Of a DNA stretch of 64,000 nucleotides, positions 37,476 through 45,836 are shown one piece after another. The stretch comes from an uncultured Mediterranea sp. (GTDB taxonomy: Bacteria; Bacteroidota; Bacteroidia; Bacteroidales; Bacteroidaceae): contig NZ_CABUOL010000003.1 of NCBI RefSeq assembly GCF_902493215.1, forward strand, positions 124,001 to 188,000. The letters are read 5' to 3'. The position numbers and the translations under genes are program-made. Positions within the stretch are counted from its first letter, which is position 1, and every line of letters begins with the position of its first letter. The notes below the pieces were generated by a model. The model made no database searches, had not been told where the DNA came from, and worked only from the letters and a program-made list of their open reading frames with translations.

Positions 37476-37736
37476 TCATGCCGAACGGAGAAAACCGCTG
37501 AAATACCAATAAAATGTAAGCAGCAGAAGCAGCACCATGCATCCTATCCGGATGAACCTGTTTGCGACAAACAGGCTGATGTAACAGCCGTATATCATGA
37601 TAAGAAGCAAGAATGAGCAATGGTACGGATCACCCCAGTAACTGATTACAGCCATGGATGTAGACAATACCAATACCATCATCCCGTCTATGATATTCCA
37701 TTTGTTCTTAAACGGATTTTGAAACAGATTCTTCAT
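37476..37736 (-). CDS. Small membrane protein, island family A
   Basis: 86 residues, three hydrophobic helices. Start MKNLFQNPFKNKWNIIDGM, then a core LIMIYGCYISLFVANRFIRIGCMV. Two relatives in the island are damaged: one lacks the N-terminus (41023-41220, CYIDLFVANKIIR) and one is frameshifted (44445-44680, CYIDLFVADKVVR). It lies 3 bp behind the lipoprotein gene upstream (37740-38129), so the pair is one unit. The recurring pairing of lipoprotein and small membrane protein suggests an immunity or anchoring role, by inference only. Confidence 0.65.
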   Translation of the reverse strand: MKNLFQNPFKNKWNIIDGMMVLVLSTSMAVISYWGDPYHCSFLLLIMIYGCYISLFVANRFIRIGCMVLLLLLTFYWYFSGFLRSA

Positions 37737-37739
37737 CGT

Positions 37740-38129
37740 TCATTCCTTTAAAAGTTGTTCAAATTCCATTTTAGCCTTTCGCGATGCCTTCATAAGCGAA
37801 TCACTCAAAAGCGGCAAATCCTCCACTTCAAAGGGAATTCCTTCCTCTTCTGCCTTATCAAAAGACTGATTTACTGCTTCAACATCCGCCAACGCTTCCC
37901 GATACAAAGCTACAGGCACACCCAAAGTATCCGCTTGTTCTTCCGTCAAATCAAGCACATACCTCTTGTCTGACACCTTCAGATAAGGATACATTTTGGC
38001 ATGAGCCTCCTCACGTTCTTGCATAGAATACTCTAATGCATATTTCCTTTCTTGAGGTTCAGACTGTTTCCTTTTGGAGCAAGCCATCAACAAAAAAGCT
38101 AAACAGCCTAATAAAAATATTCTTTCCAT
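37740..38129 (-). CDS. Small lipoprotein, island family 2 (short form)
   Basis: 129 residues: lipoprotein signal MERIFLLGCLAFLLMACSK, then a charged helical domain with MYPYLKV...YVLDLTEEQADTLGVPVALY and SFDKAEEEGIPFEV, ending in a helical tail (KASRKAKMEFEQLLKE). It is close to the lipoprotein at 45837-46232 over its whole length and matches residues about 40-105 of the longer lipoprotein at 45185-45835, which instead continues through Lys-Thr-Arg into a beta-rich tail. The function is unknown. Confidence 0.75.
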   Translation of the reverse strand: MERIFLLGCLAFLLMACSKRKQSEPQERKYALEYSMQEREEAHAKMYPYLKVSDKRYVLDLTEEQADTLGVPVALYREALADVEAVNQSFDKAEEEGIPFEVEDLPLLSDSLMKASRKAKMEFEQLLKE

Positions 38130-38210
38130 AAAACAATCAGCCTTTTTTTAATCAATAATGAAATTAAATTATGAGCAATCTATCCGATTATTCCTAACAG
38201 ACAGACAAAC

Positions 38211-38843
38211 CTACTTTTTTTCCTTTATCTCCTTTATCCGTTGCAACATTTCCTCTTCGCTTTTGTACACCCGTGTCTTAACAACCGGCTTTTTCGGAGT
38301 TCTTGAACCCGGTACACTGACCGCGGTTCCGATATGGTCAAACACGATTTTCCCATGAGAAAGAATTGCCAAAGAGTGAACAGGTTTCCCTTTATACTCC
38401 CACTCCAATTCCATCATTTCCTTTCCAATCGTCACCACCGTATCCAACAATTCTCTGAAACCTTTTACATAGTCCCGCTTTTCCAAGTTCCAAATCCGCT
38501 CCCGTTCTTGCTTCAACGGTACGATATTAAACGTTTCATAATCATCCTTGTTCGGAAACATGACCACTTGCGTATCATCCCCCAACAACCGTTCCCAACA
38601 GTCGTCAAGCTGCTCTTGGGAAGTGATTTTCCCAAGATAGTTATAATCGACAAATTTCAAGTCACCCTTTCCTTGTGCTACCAATTGGGCCGTCGTCTTT
38701 TTAGCAAATTCCAGTTGTTCCTGCCACGTTTCGGGTAGTTTGTCCGGCATCTTCTCGGAAGATATCTTTTTTTGAGCCACCAATTGGCAAGCCACCAAAC
38801 TTAAGCATACAATGAGATAGTAAATTCTTTTCATCTTATCCAT
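38211..38843 (-). CDS. Lipoprotein, island family 1 (short tail)
   Basis: 210 residues. The lipid Cys follows IVCLSLVA (C19 region). The domain contains ETWQEQLEFAKKTTAQLV, YLGKITSQEQLDDCWERLLG and MMELEWEYKGKPVHSLAIL. After PVVKTR (KTR at 189-191) only a 19-residue charged helix remains. It is nearly identical in DNA to 43777-44412 over about 445 bp, and homologous to the longer 39921-40874 protein, whose tail after KTR is about 115 residues. The shared domain may be a pro- or carrier domain; that is inference. Confidence 0.75.
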   Translation of the reverse strand: MDKMKRIYYLIVCLSLVACQLVAQKKISSEKMPDKLPETWQEQLEFAKKTTAQLVAQGKGDLKFVDYNYLGKITSQEQLDDCWERLLGDDTQVVMFPNKDDYETFNIVPLKQERERIWNLEKRDYVKGFRELLDTVVTIGKEMMELEWEYKGKPVHSLAILSHGKIVFDHIGTAVSVPGSRTPKKPVVKTRVYKSEEEMLQRIKEIKEKK

Positions 38844-38884
38844 TTTAGCAAGTTAAAATAATGACTGAAACGACATAAGCCGTT

Positions 38885-39094
38885 TCATGACTCCGAATAT
38901 TCCTTCTTCTTCCTAAACAACAGGTATATCAATGGAATGAAGGCAAGCACATTAAACAATACAATCAAGATTGTCCAAACGAGCTTTCCGGACTTCTCAA
39001 AACTGCTTTTATACCAAACGAGAAACAAACCTGCCAACAAGAATGACAGATACAATAATTCCGCAAAGTACGGAAGTACGATTAACATTTCCAT
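38885..39094 (-). CDS. Small PLDc_N-like membrane protein
   Basis: 69 residues, two helices (YLSFLLAGLFLVWY and KLVWTILIVLFNVLAFIPLIYLLF) ending in a basic RKKKEY tail. The W-x2-ILIVL...IPLIYLLFRKK pattern resembles PLDc_N-type peptides. It follows the KTR lipoprotein at 39115-39822 by 20 bp on the same strand, the same arrangement as other lipoprotein / small membrane protein pairs in the island. Candidate immunity protein by analogy with bacteriocin loci. Confidence 0.6.
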   Translation of the reverse strand: MEMLIVLPYFAELLYLSFLLAGLFLVWYKSSFEKSGKLVWTILIVLFNVLAFIPLIYLLFRKKKEYSES

Positions 39095-39114
39095 AAGACA
39101 GCAATTTTCGAATA

Positions 39115-39822
39115 TTACGAATAACTCAATGAGACAGATCCATTATCATCAATTTTATTATAAGAACCATTAGCAGTTACTGTATAACTTAATTTAAATC
39201 CCACAACAGATGTAATCGAAGCATTCAAAGTTCCCAACGCATTAAATGTCACAACATCACCATCGCATGAACCACTAGCGTACTTTTGTATATATGAGTA
39301 TACCGACAAACCTGTAAAATCAGTATATACGGTATAAATCCCTTCATCTTCTACTATGGAAACTGAAAACCAAGAAAGATTAAAAGCCCATTCACTAAAG
39401 CTGTATATTTCACTACGTGTTTTCACATTAGGAGGAGACATGATATTTCTCGTTTCATACCAACTTCTTCCATCTGCTTTTCTATTTCGATACAAAGGAA
39501 AAGAACGTTTTTTGCCTACACCTTCTTTCAATTGTATGAAAATTCTCTCTATCTCTTCTATTGATTTAAAATCGCTTTCACTAGGATCTGAATATGTATT
39601 CAAGAATTCGACCTCCACCCCATATTCATTAGCCAAAGTTAACACTTCATGCTTAAACTCCGTTCTATCAGCTTCTAATCTCACATCGACATAATCATAT
39701 TCATTATTACAACCATACATAATCAGCCCTAACACAAGCATCAAAGATTTGTAAAATATTTTCGATTTTATATTTTCATTTTTTAAAAGACATATTGGAT
39801 ATTTTCTCATTCTAAATCTCAA
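39115..39822 (-). CDS. KTR-junction lipoprotein with C-terminal beta-rich module
   Basis: 235 residues. The signal appears to be SLMLVLGLIMYGC (lipid Cys at 38), so the true start may be downstream of the first ATG. The N-terminal half is helical and charged (SDFKSIEEIERIFIQLKEG). Lys-Thr-Arg sits at 134-136, followed by about 99 residues rich in Ser, Thr, Tyr and Gly with alternating hydrophobics, as in beta-strands, ending SYS. I do not recognise either half. The layout is the same as in the fulvocin-like precursor at 49948-50631. Confidence 0.7.
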   Translation of the reverse strand: MRFRMRKYPICLLKNENIKSKIFYKSLMLVLGLIMYGCNNEYDYVDVRLEADRTEFKHEVLTLANEYGVEVEFLNTYSDPSESDFKSIEEIERIFIQLKEGVGKKRSFPLYRNRKADGRSWYETRNIMSPPNVKTRSEIYSFSEWAFNLSWFSVSIVEDEGIYTVYTDFTGLSVYSYIQKYASGSCDGDVVTFNALGTLNASITSVVGFKLSYTVTANGSYNKIDDNGSVSLSYS

Positions 39823-39920
39823 TCAAATCAGTTTTTCGTAATCATTTTACTTACATTCATTATACGATTAGACATTCGATTATCATTCCAAAAACTGATC
39901 AATAACCTGTATACCATTCT

Positions 39921-40874
39921 TTAATTAACAGTATGAGCCATTGTGCCTGAACCTCCATGAGCACCCGGAGTGATGGAAAATATAGTTCCTTGCAAATTGA
40001 CAGAAACCGTAATACCTTCTCCATAGGCATATCCCCACGAAAATTCATGGTATGTGCTTACTCCTCTTTCTCCCTTTGTGCTTATAATATTTGCATCGCA
40101 ACTCCACCCTGTTTCTGCATGATGACTCTGATAAATACTAAAGTCCTTTAAAATACCATTCTTGTAGAACAACGAAGTACTTTGAAGATGATAGCGCCAA
40201 GCTGGCTTACCATTCACATAAGTGCGACTTTGATTTGACAAAATCCACTCTCTCACAATGGGTTCGTTTTCCCTTCTTGTTTTAATTGTTCTCATACTCG
40301 ATTTCATTTCCTCCTTTTTTTCAGGAAAAGTAATGGATATAAACGAACCTATCGGATCAAAAATTATTCCACCACATTCATCAGACACAACCGCTTTTGA
40401 ATAAACCCTTTTTCCTTTATACATCCATTCCATTTCCACCATTTCCACGCCAACTTTTAATATTGATTGAAGTTGTTGTTTAATTAAAACAGAGGGATCC
40501 GGCAGACCACGCAATCGCACCTTTTCTTTTTTAATCTTCCAAGATACTATTTCATAAGTATTGTCACCTGCATTGTCAGCCACGTCTGTATCTTCCGCAA
40601 AAAGATATTCCCACAATTCATTTAATTGTTCTTGAGAATCAATTTTTCCAAGATAAGTATACCCTATAAGACTAACTCCATGAATACCAAATTCAATCAT
40701 CGGATTAGTATACTTCTTAACGAACTCAGCCTGTTGTTGCCATGTTTCAAGAGCATTTTTTTTCTCTGCTTTAACAGGTGGTACAACTTCATTTACTAAA
40801 ATATCGGACCCACAAGAGACAAAAAGTAGACTCAACACAAGCACAAAAAAGTAGTATATAGTCTTCATATTCAT
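39921..40874 (-). CDS. KTR-junction lipoprotein, island family 1 (long form)
   Basis: 317 residues: lipoprotein signal YYFFVLVLSLLFVSC (Cys 21), the family-1 domain (ALETWQQQAEFVKKY, YLGKIDSQEQLNELWEYLF, EMVEMEWMYKGKRVY), then TIKTR at 196-200 and a tail of about 117 residues. The tail is Gly/Ser/Thr-rich with aromatic residues (EFSWGYAYGEGITVSVNLQG) and ends GGSGTMAHTVN. Two family-1 relatives keep the domain and the KTR but have only 19-22 residues after it. So the N-terminal domain is constant and the tail is variable. Confidence 0.75.
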   Translation of the reverse strand: MNMKTIYYFFVLVLSLLFVSCGSDILVNEVVPPVKAEKKNALETWQQQAEFVKKYTNPMIEFGIHGVSLIGYTYLGKIDSQEQLNELWEYLFAEDTDVADNAGDNTYEIVSWKIKKEKVRLRGLPDPSVLIKQQLQSILKVGVEMVEMEWMYKGKRVYSKAVVSDECGGIIFDPIGSFISITFPEKKEEMKSSMRTIKTRRENEPIVREWILSNQSRTYVNGKPAWRYHLQSTSLFYKNGILKDFSIYQSHHAETGWSCDANIISTKGERGVSTYHEFSWGYAYGEGITVSVNLQGTIFSITPGAHGGSGTMAHTVN

Positions 40875-41022
40875 TATATCTGGTAATTAAACATCATTTT
40901 ATCATTACACATATAGCCAAGTCATAGAATTAGACACGGCACAATTCACACTGGTGGTTCCACAACACTTATCTTTATGTTCGACAATCAATTATCACTC
41001 ACGCCAAGGCTAATTGCATCAG

Positions 41023-41220
41023 TTAACGAGTACAATGCATATTGCTAAATAGCCCCACAAGTATAAGCGCCAACAAGATAGCCAGACATACTGTCCGAAT
41101 GATCTTATTCGCGACAAACAAGTCTATGTAACAGGCACATATACCTATAAAAGCCAGTAACGAATAGCCCGGCAGATCCGTATAAAAACTCATTGCCATC
41201 ATGAAAGTAGATAAAAGCAT
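41023..41220 (-). pseudogene. N-terminally deleted copy of island family A membrane protein
   Basis: The 65-residue frame matches the family-A membrane protein from YSLLAFIGICACYIDLFVANKIIR onward but lacks the MKNLFQNPFKNK start. An ATGAATGCTTTT remnant of the normal start lies just upstream in another frame, so an internal deletion is likely. It could still be translated from ATG 41220. Confidence 0.6.
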
Positions 41221-41250
41221 TCATACCCTATTGTGATTGAAGTTACTTAA

Positions 41251-41535
41251 TTATCTTAACAATGCCTTCATCTTTTCCACAGCCCTGTCAGGGCTGCCTT
41301 TGAAAATCACCGTTTTGTTTCGGTCCAGTATCAGAACGGTAGGAAATCCCCTGATATCGGCATGCGACATCAGAGAAGAATTCCGGTGGACGGCATAGAC
41401 AGGGGAAGTATATCCCTCCTTCCGTATGATATCTTTCCCTGTTTCCAAATCTTCGTCAGCTCTGTATCGCACAAACACACTTGCCACCAGCACATCATTC
41501 CGGCTCCAGTAATAGTCATACAGCTGTTGCAGCAT
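41251..41535 (-). pseudogene. Truncated thioredoxin-like protein
   Basis: 94 residues equal to the last third (from residue 188, MLQQL) of the membrane-anchored thioredoxin-like proteins at 48851-49693 and 51468-52310, about 85-90% identical. The membrane helices and the Cys-Gly-Val-Cys site are gone, so it cannot act as an oxidoreductase. It sits directly behind a complete copy of the island promoter (41580-41670), which suggests the deletion fused promoter to gene 3' end. Confidence 0.8.
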
Positions 41536-41579
41536 GGGGACTTCTCAAAACATCACCGCTTCTCAAAAGCCACACTTCG

Positions 41580-41670
41580 CAAATATAAAGATTATCAGCC
41601 ATATAGCATCTAACTAAAACCTAATTTTTACCTAATCAAAAGCCACTTTTTTGATTAGGTGAAAATTAGG
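41580..41670 (-). promoter_or_regulatory. Island promoter with 11-bp-spaced operator boxes (copy 1)
   Basis: Minus-strand -7 box TATATTTG (41580-41587). After exactly 21 bp come TCTAAC (41609), CCTAAT (41620) and CCTAAT (41631), in 11-bp steps. Two inverted boxes ATTAGG lie at 41654 and 41665, again 11 bp apart. No TTTG -33 box is present, as expected for an activator-dependent promoter. It faces the truncated thioredoxin gene. Confidence 0.75.
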
Positions 41671-41689
41671 CATCAGCTCCACCTCCAAT

Positions 41690-43777
41690 TCAGATAATGT
41701 CGCCATACAGAAACCGTTGTTCACCGTCCTCCATGACAAACGGCATCTCCTCCTGCCCCGTGGTCAGGTTTTCCAGCCAATACAGTTTGTGGGCCGGTAC
41801 GTTGTCGAACACCACATACTCATAATCGGCCTGAACGGTCCCGACAGATTGCCAGCCATCTTCCTCCCAGTAGTGCAACCGATACCTATCGCCTCCGTGG
41901 ATGCCGTTATCGGCATTCAGAGGAGCGAACCGGACTCGTGAAACCACTTGCGGCTCTTTCAGCCAAAGTGTAATGTTCGGATAAGCCCCGGGTGCCGTCT
42001 GTCTGTTGCCGTCATATTCCGCTTTCCAAACCATATCCTTCCAGGGTGCATCCAGCAACTTCACCCAACGCTGTTCCTCCGCCAGGCGAACCGTGTCCGC
42101 AGGCCGCAGCATATCCGGCCGTGTAGCCGGTAGCACATTCGCATACCCACGCCCGGAAGACGCAATCCACTCCAGCATGGAGATATTGGCCCTCGGACGC
42201 TCTTTCGGAGCCTGGAAACGATAGTAGCGGAACCGTCCCGTCCGCTTCAACGGATAGTCCTGAAAATAGGGTGAGGGCGGTTCCTTGATTTCATACAGTG
42301 TCACCGCGTCGCTGAAGTCCTTCCGGTTCGCTCCCAGGAAACGACCGCCTACCAGCTCGTTCGCCACCTTCACCATATTGGGCTTGCGGGGATACTTGCG
42401 CCGCAGGACGAGAGTCTCCCGCTCCTGTACGCCCGTCTGTATTCCCGGCAGGGTGTGGACTTCCGCCCGCTTGTCTTTTATCTTCACATAGAAAGGCTCA
42501 CCTGCCGCCTTCACCCCGTCCGCCGCATAGTACACCGGAAAGTAAAGGACATCCGGCAGCACATGCCTGAACGTCACCGAGTCGCGGCCCGCCTCCTCCG
42601 TACCCCACGTCACGGCTATCAGGCCACCGCTCTCCTTGTGGAACGTGGCCAGATAGGCCAGCCGGTTGGCCGCCGGAACCCGGCAAGGCACGGTGAGCGT
42701 CACGGTCTCCCGCAAGTTCGATGTCACGTCCTCAATGCAAGGGTCATCCAGCAGCTCGGGTACCCGCTCTCCCGGATTCTTCAGGAAGTAGGGTGTATCC
42801 TTCCGTGCCCCATAAGTCATGCGGTACACATTGGTCACCTGGCTGAACGCCCAATCTCGGTCGCCGGGCAAGGCACTTTGCGCATTGAACGTACGCCATT
42901 CCCCTTTCGCATCGTACCATACGTCGCAATGGTAGTGCCGCCCCGGCAGGGAAAGGTAACTCATGTTGAACTCCACAACCACCGGCAGACCGCATGCCCG
43001 CAGGATGTTGCAGCCATAATGGGCAATATCCACGCAATCCAATTTGCCGCCGACATAGAAATCATATTGCCCCGCCGGTACTTCCCGCCTGTTGCTCCCG
43101 TTCAGCCCCTGCACGTTGTTTGCGGCCTGGTTGTATCCCCGTACCGCCTCCCGCAAGGCAGCCGTTCCGTCCACGGGTACATATTTGCCGAACCATTCCT
43201 GCCATTCCCTGCCCGAAACGTGGAATCCGTATTCCGCCACCGAACGATAGGGCAGCAGATATTCCTTGAACTCCTCAAAGCTCAGGTTCCGGGCAAACAC
43301 CGACCGCCGCCACATCCGGAACGCGTTGTCGATATGGTCCACCAGAAAGCGGTACGACAAGCATTGGATGTCGTCAAACCATCCGTCGTCTATCGCCGCT
43401 TCCTGCATCACCGAATCCTTCAACAAAGCCAGCCGTTTCGTCCGCATTCTTTTCAGGCTGTCCTGCCAGTCCTTCTCCTCCATCCCCGCAAGCCGCACGG
43501 AGGCATACAGGCTGTCCGCCTCCCTCCTCCACCGCTTCATCTCTTCCGGCACGTGCACCAGCCGCCCCTTTCCCCGATGATAGGGCATGTTGTCTATCAG
43601 AAAGCGGGCCGCTTCCAGCTTCTGGCGGTCGCGGTCCACCCAACGGTAGTGCAGCAACACCGCCCACAGGTTCCGGCGGTTGCCCTCCGCTTCGGGTGGA
43701 AGAGACGGCAGGCCGAAATACACCGCCGCCCCGCACGCCAACAGGATAACCGAAAAGATAAGAATCCACTTTTTCAT
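41690..43777 (-). CDS. Transglutaminase-like domain protein with C-terminal beta-sandwich
   Basis: 695 residues with an N-terminal membrane helix (WILIFSVILLACGAAVYFG). Near residue 250 is a transglutaminase-like core with the Cys of KLDCVDIAHYGCNILRACG, then the His in GRHYHCDVWYDAKGEW and a following Asp/Asn, giving a complete Cys-His-Asp set. The C-terminal 150 residues resemble a discoidin-like beta-sandwich (WKDMVWKAEYDGNRQ...NITLWLKEPQVVSRVRFAP). Its ATG overlaps the stop codon of the upstream KTR lipoprotein by one base, so it is coupled to it. Bacterial members of this fold are usually cysteine proteases or amidases; processing of the island lipoproteins is a possibility only. Confidence 0.8.
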   Translation of the reverse strand: MKKWILIFSVILLACGAAVYFGLPSLPPEAEGNRRNLWAVLLHYRWVDRDRQKLEAARFLIDNMPYHRGKGRLVHVPEEMKRWRREADSLYASVRLAGMEEKDWQDSLKRMRTKRLALLKDSVMQEAAIDDGWFDDIQCLSYRFLVDHIDNAFRMWRRSVFARNLSFEEFKEYLLPYRSVAEYGFHVSGREWQEWFGKYVPVDGTAALREAVRGYNQAANNVQGLNGSNRREVPAGQYDFYVGGKLDCVDIAHYGCNILRACGLPVVVEFNMSYLSLPGRHYHCDVWYDAKGEWRTFNAQSALPGDRDWAFSQVTNVYRMTYGARKDTPYFLKNPGERVPELLDDPCIEDVTSNLRETVTLTVPCRVPAANRLAYLATFHKESGGLIAVTWGTEEAGRDSVTFRHVLPDVLYFPVYYAADGVKAAGEPFYVKIKDKRAEVHTLPGIQTGVQERETLVLRRKYPRKPNMVKVANELVGGRFLGANRKDFSDAVTLYEIKEPPSPYFQDYPLKRTGRFRYYRFQAPKERPRANISMLEWIASSGRGYANVLPATRPDMLRPADTVRLAEEQRWVKLLDAPWKDMVWKAEYDGNRQTAPGAYPNITLWLKEPQVVSRVRFAPLNADNGIHGGDRYRLHYWEEDGWQSVGTVQADYEYVVFDNVPAHKLYWLENLTTGQEEMPFVMEDGEQRFLYGDII

Positions 43778-44412
43778 TACAAATTGTTTAAACTATCCAA
43801 TCTTTCCTTCAGCCGTTGCAACGCCTCCTCTTCGCTTTTGTACACCCGTGTCTTGACAACCGGTTTTTTCGGAGTTCTTGACCCCGGTGCACTAACTACG
43901 GTTCCTATATGGTCAAACACGATTTTCCCATGAGAAAGAATTGCCAAAGAGTGAACAGGTTTCCCTTTATACTCCCACTCCAATTCCATCATTTCCTTTC
44001 CAATCGTCACCACCGTATCCAACAATTCTCTGAAACCTTTTACATAGTCCCGCTTTTCCAAGTTCCAAATCCGCTCCCGTTCTTGCTTCAACGGTACGAT
44101 ATTAAACGTTTCATAATCATCCTTGTTCGGAAACATGACCACTTGCGTATCATCCCCCAACAACCGTTCCCAACAGTCGTCAAGCTGCTCTTGGGAAGTG
44201 ATTTTCCCAAGATAGTTATAATCGACAAATTTCAAGTCACCCTTTCCTTGTGATACCAATTGGGCCGTCGTCTTTTTAGCAAATTCTACTTGTTCCTGCC
44301 AAGTTTCGGGCATTCTATCCTGCATACTCTCAGGAAGTGTAGTTTTTGGGGCCTCCAATTGGCAAGCCGCAAAACTTAAACACACAACAATAACACAGTA
44401 AATCTTTTTCAT
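43777..44412 (-). CDS. Lipoprotein, island family 1 (short tail, second copy)
   Basis: 211 residues, signal KKIYCVIVVCLSFAAC. The domain from ETWQEQVEFAKKTTAQLV to PVVKTR (KTR at 187-189) is almost identical to that of 38211-38843, in DNA as well, while signal peptides and extreme C-termini differ. This pattern suggests recent gene conversion or duplication. It is followed without a gap by the transglutaminase-like gene. Confidence 0.75.
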   Translation of the reverse strand: MKKIYCVIVVCLSFAACQLEAPKTTLPESMQDRMPETWQEQVEFAKKTTAQLVSQGKGDLKFVDYNYLGKITSQEQLDDCWERLLGDDTQVVMFPNKDDYETFNIVPLKQERERIWNLEKRDYVKGFRELLDTVVTIGKEMMELEWEYKGKPVHSLAILSHGKIVFDHIGTVVSAPGSRTPKKPVVKTRVYKSEEEALQRLKERLDSLNNL

Positions 44413-44444
44413 ATTATAAATCCTACAGAGTTAAATTACATCAG

Positions 44445-44680
44445 TTATACTATCCCAAGTATAAACATCAACAATATGGCCAAGCAAATTATCCGAACCA
44501 CCTTATCTGCGACAAATAAGTCTATATAACAGCCACATATACCTATAAAAGCCAGTAACGAATAACCGGACATATCACGAAAAAAACTATTACCGTTATA
44601 AATGCAGATAACAATAATATAATTACCACACCTACCATATCAAATTTGTTCTTAAATGGATTACAAAAAAAAGCATTCAT
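44445..44680 (-). pseudogene. Frameshifted island family A membrane protein
   Basis: Reading from ATG 44680 gives MNAFFCNPFKNKFDMVGVVI and then leaves frame; another frame gives DMSGYSLLAFIGICGCYIDL onward. The two halves together match the family-A membrane protein. The shift falls at a run of seven A (44580-44586 on the plus strand), so it could be decay, a sequencing error or slippage-controlled expression. Confidence 0.7.
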
Positions 44681-44822
44681 ATTCTACCATTCTACCATGA
44701 TTAAAGTTACTTGAACGGCTCCATTTCAAATCTTCATGCAATGTCTCCATTTTTCCACATACTCCCTTAAGAGGACAACGATGACCATTCAAAATGAATC
44801 CGCACTTTAATTTAGACAAACA

Positions 44823-45061
44823 TCAGTCGCTTTCCTGACCACGTCTAATAATGTCAAACAACATACGTTTCACTTCCTCATACTCCGCCTTGGTCATGGG
44901 AGGAGCCGATTTGCCATGCTCATAATAGATTCCATAAAGAGCACCCAGCTCCTGTATCTTCTCGATGTAGTACGCTCCCTCCACCTCCTCTACAGTTTCG
45001 GTGGAGGTACAGGCTCCAAAGGACAATAAAACATTGCGATAAAGAATACGTTCTTTCTCAT
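44823..45061 (-). pseudogene. Frameshifted copy of small lipoprotein 46386-46634
   Basis: The N-terminus MRKNVFFIAM (from 45061) and the C-terminal part CTSTETVEEVEGAYYIEKIQ...PPMTKAEYEE...RGQESD both match the 82-residue lipoprotein at 46386-46634, but are in different frames. A single missing base in the signal-peptide region (ATGTTTTATTG against ATGGTTTCATTG) explains this. The 44714-45080 and 46275-46650 regions are similar outside the gene as well, so the whole block was duplicated. Confidence 0.75.
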
Positions 45062-45184
45062 TGCATTCACATTTATTGATTATACAATTCGACATACATC
45101 TGTTTCTTCTCTTTTGAGAACACTTTAAATATAGGTGATGGTTCCATAACACTCAATTTCAAAATCCAAACCAATATATCCGCT

Positions 45185-45835
45185 TCATTGATTACTAAAC
45201 GCCACCGTTACAACAGCTCCATTACCCGCAGCCTTTTGTGCCTCCACTGAAATTCTGTATCCTGCTGATACATTAGCCGTTTTTTTCACTATTCCTCCAA
45301 AAGAAGAGCCAGACAAGACCATACTAATTCCTCCTTTTAAAACGACACTCCAAACCATCGAAGTTCCACTAGCACTAACCACTACTTTATTAGACCTTGG
45401 TGTAAAACTTGCAGAACCTGTAGATGTATTGTAACCCAACCAAATTGTAGCATAAGTTGTAGGATTCTCCGTCCTAGTCTTAATAAGCGGAGAAAACAGT
45501 TTTTCATCCTTTTGAAGAGTTTTATCCGCAATTACAATAGGTATTCCCTCCAACTCTGCTTCATCAAAAGTTCCATTTACCCTTTCTATATCCTTAATAG
45601 CTTCATGATAAATACCGATAGGTATCCCTAATCTCATTGCTCCATTCTCTGATAAATCCAATACATATCTATTTTCTACAATCCTCAGATATGGAGCCAT
45701 TTTCAAATGGGCATCCAATATTGCAGATGTGTCCGTAACTCGCTCTGTTCCTTGTTCCCAAACATTTTGTTCGTTTGAACAAGCTCCAAACAATACTGCT
45801 CCAATAATACTCAACAAAACAAAGAAAACTTTCAT
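45185..45835 (-). CDS. KTR-junction lipoprotein, island family 2 (long form)
   Basis: 216 residues: lipoprotein signal MKVFFVLLSIIGAVLFGAC (Cys 19), a family-2 domain at about 38-105 (HLKMAPYLRIVENRYVLDLS, FDEAELEGIPI) shared with 37740-38129 and 45837-46232, then LIKTR with KTR at 119-121. The 95-residue tail is Gly/Ser/Thr/Val-rich and beta-like (NKVVVSASGTSMVWSVVLKG, GAVVTVAFSNQ). The two relatives end soon after the domain and lack KTR. It lies 1 bp behind the short family-2 gene upstream, so they are coexpressed. Confidence 0.78.
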   Translation of the reverse strand: MKVFFVLLSIIGAVLFGACSNEQNVWEQGTERVTDTSAILDAHLKMAPYLRIVENRYVLDLSENGAMRLGIPIGIYHEAIKDIERVNGTFDEAELEGIPIVIADKTLQKDEKLFSPLIKTRTENPTTYATIWLGYNTSTGSASFTPRSNKVVVSASGTSMVWSVVLKGGISMVLSGSSFGGIVKKTANVSAGYRISVEAQKAAGNGAVVTVAFSNQ

Positions 45836-45836
45836 T

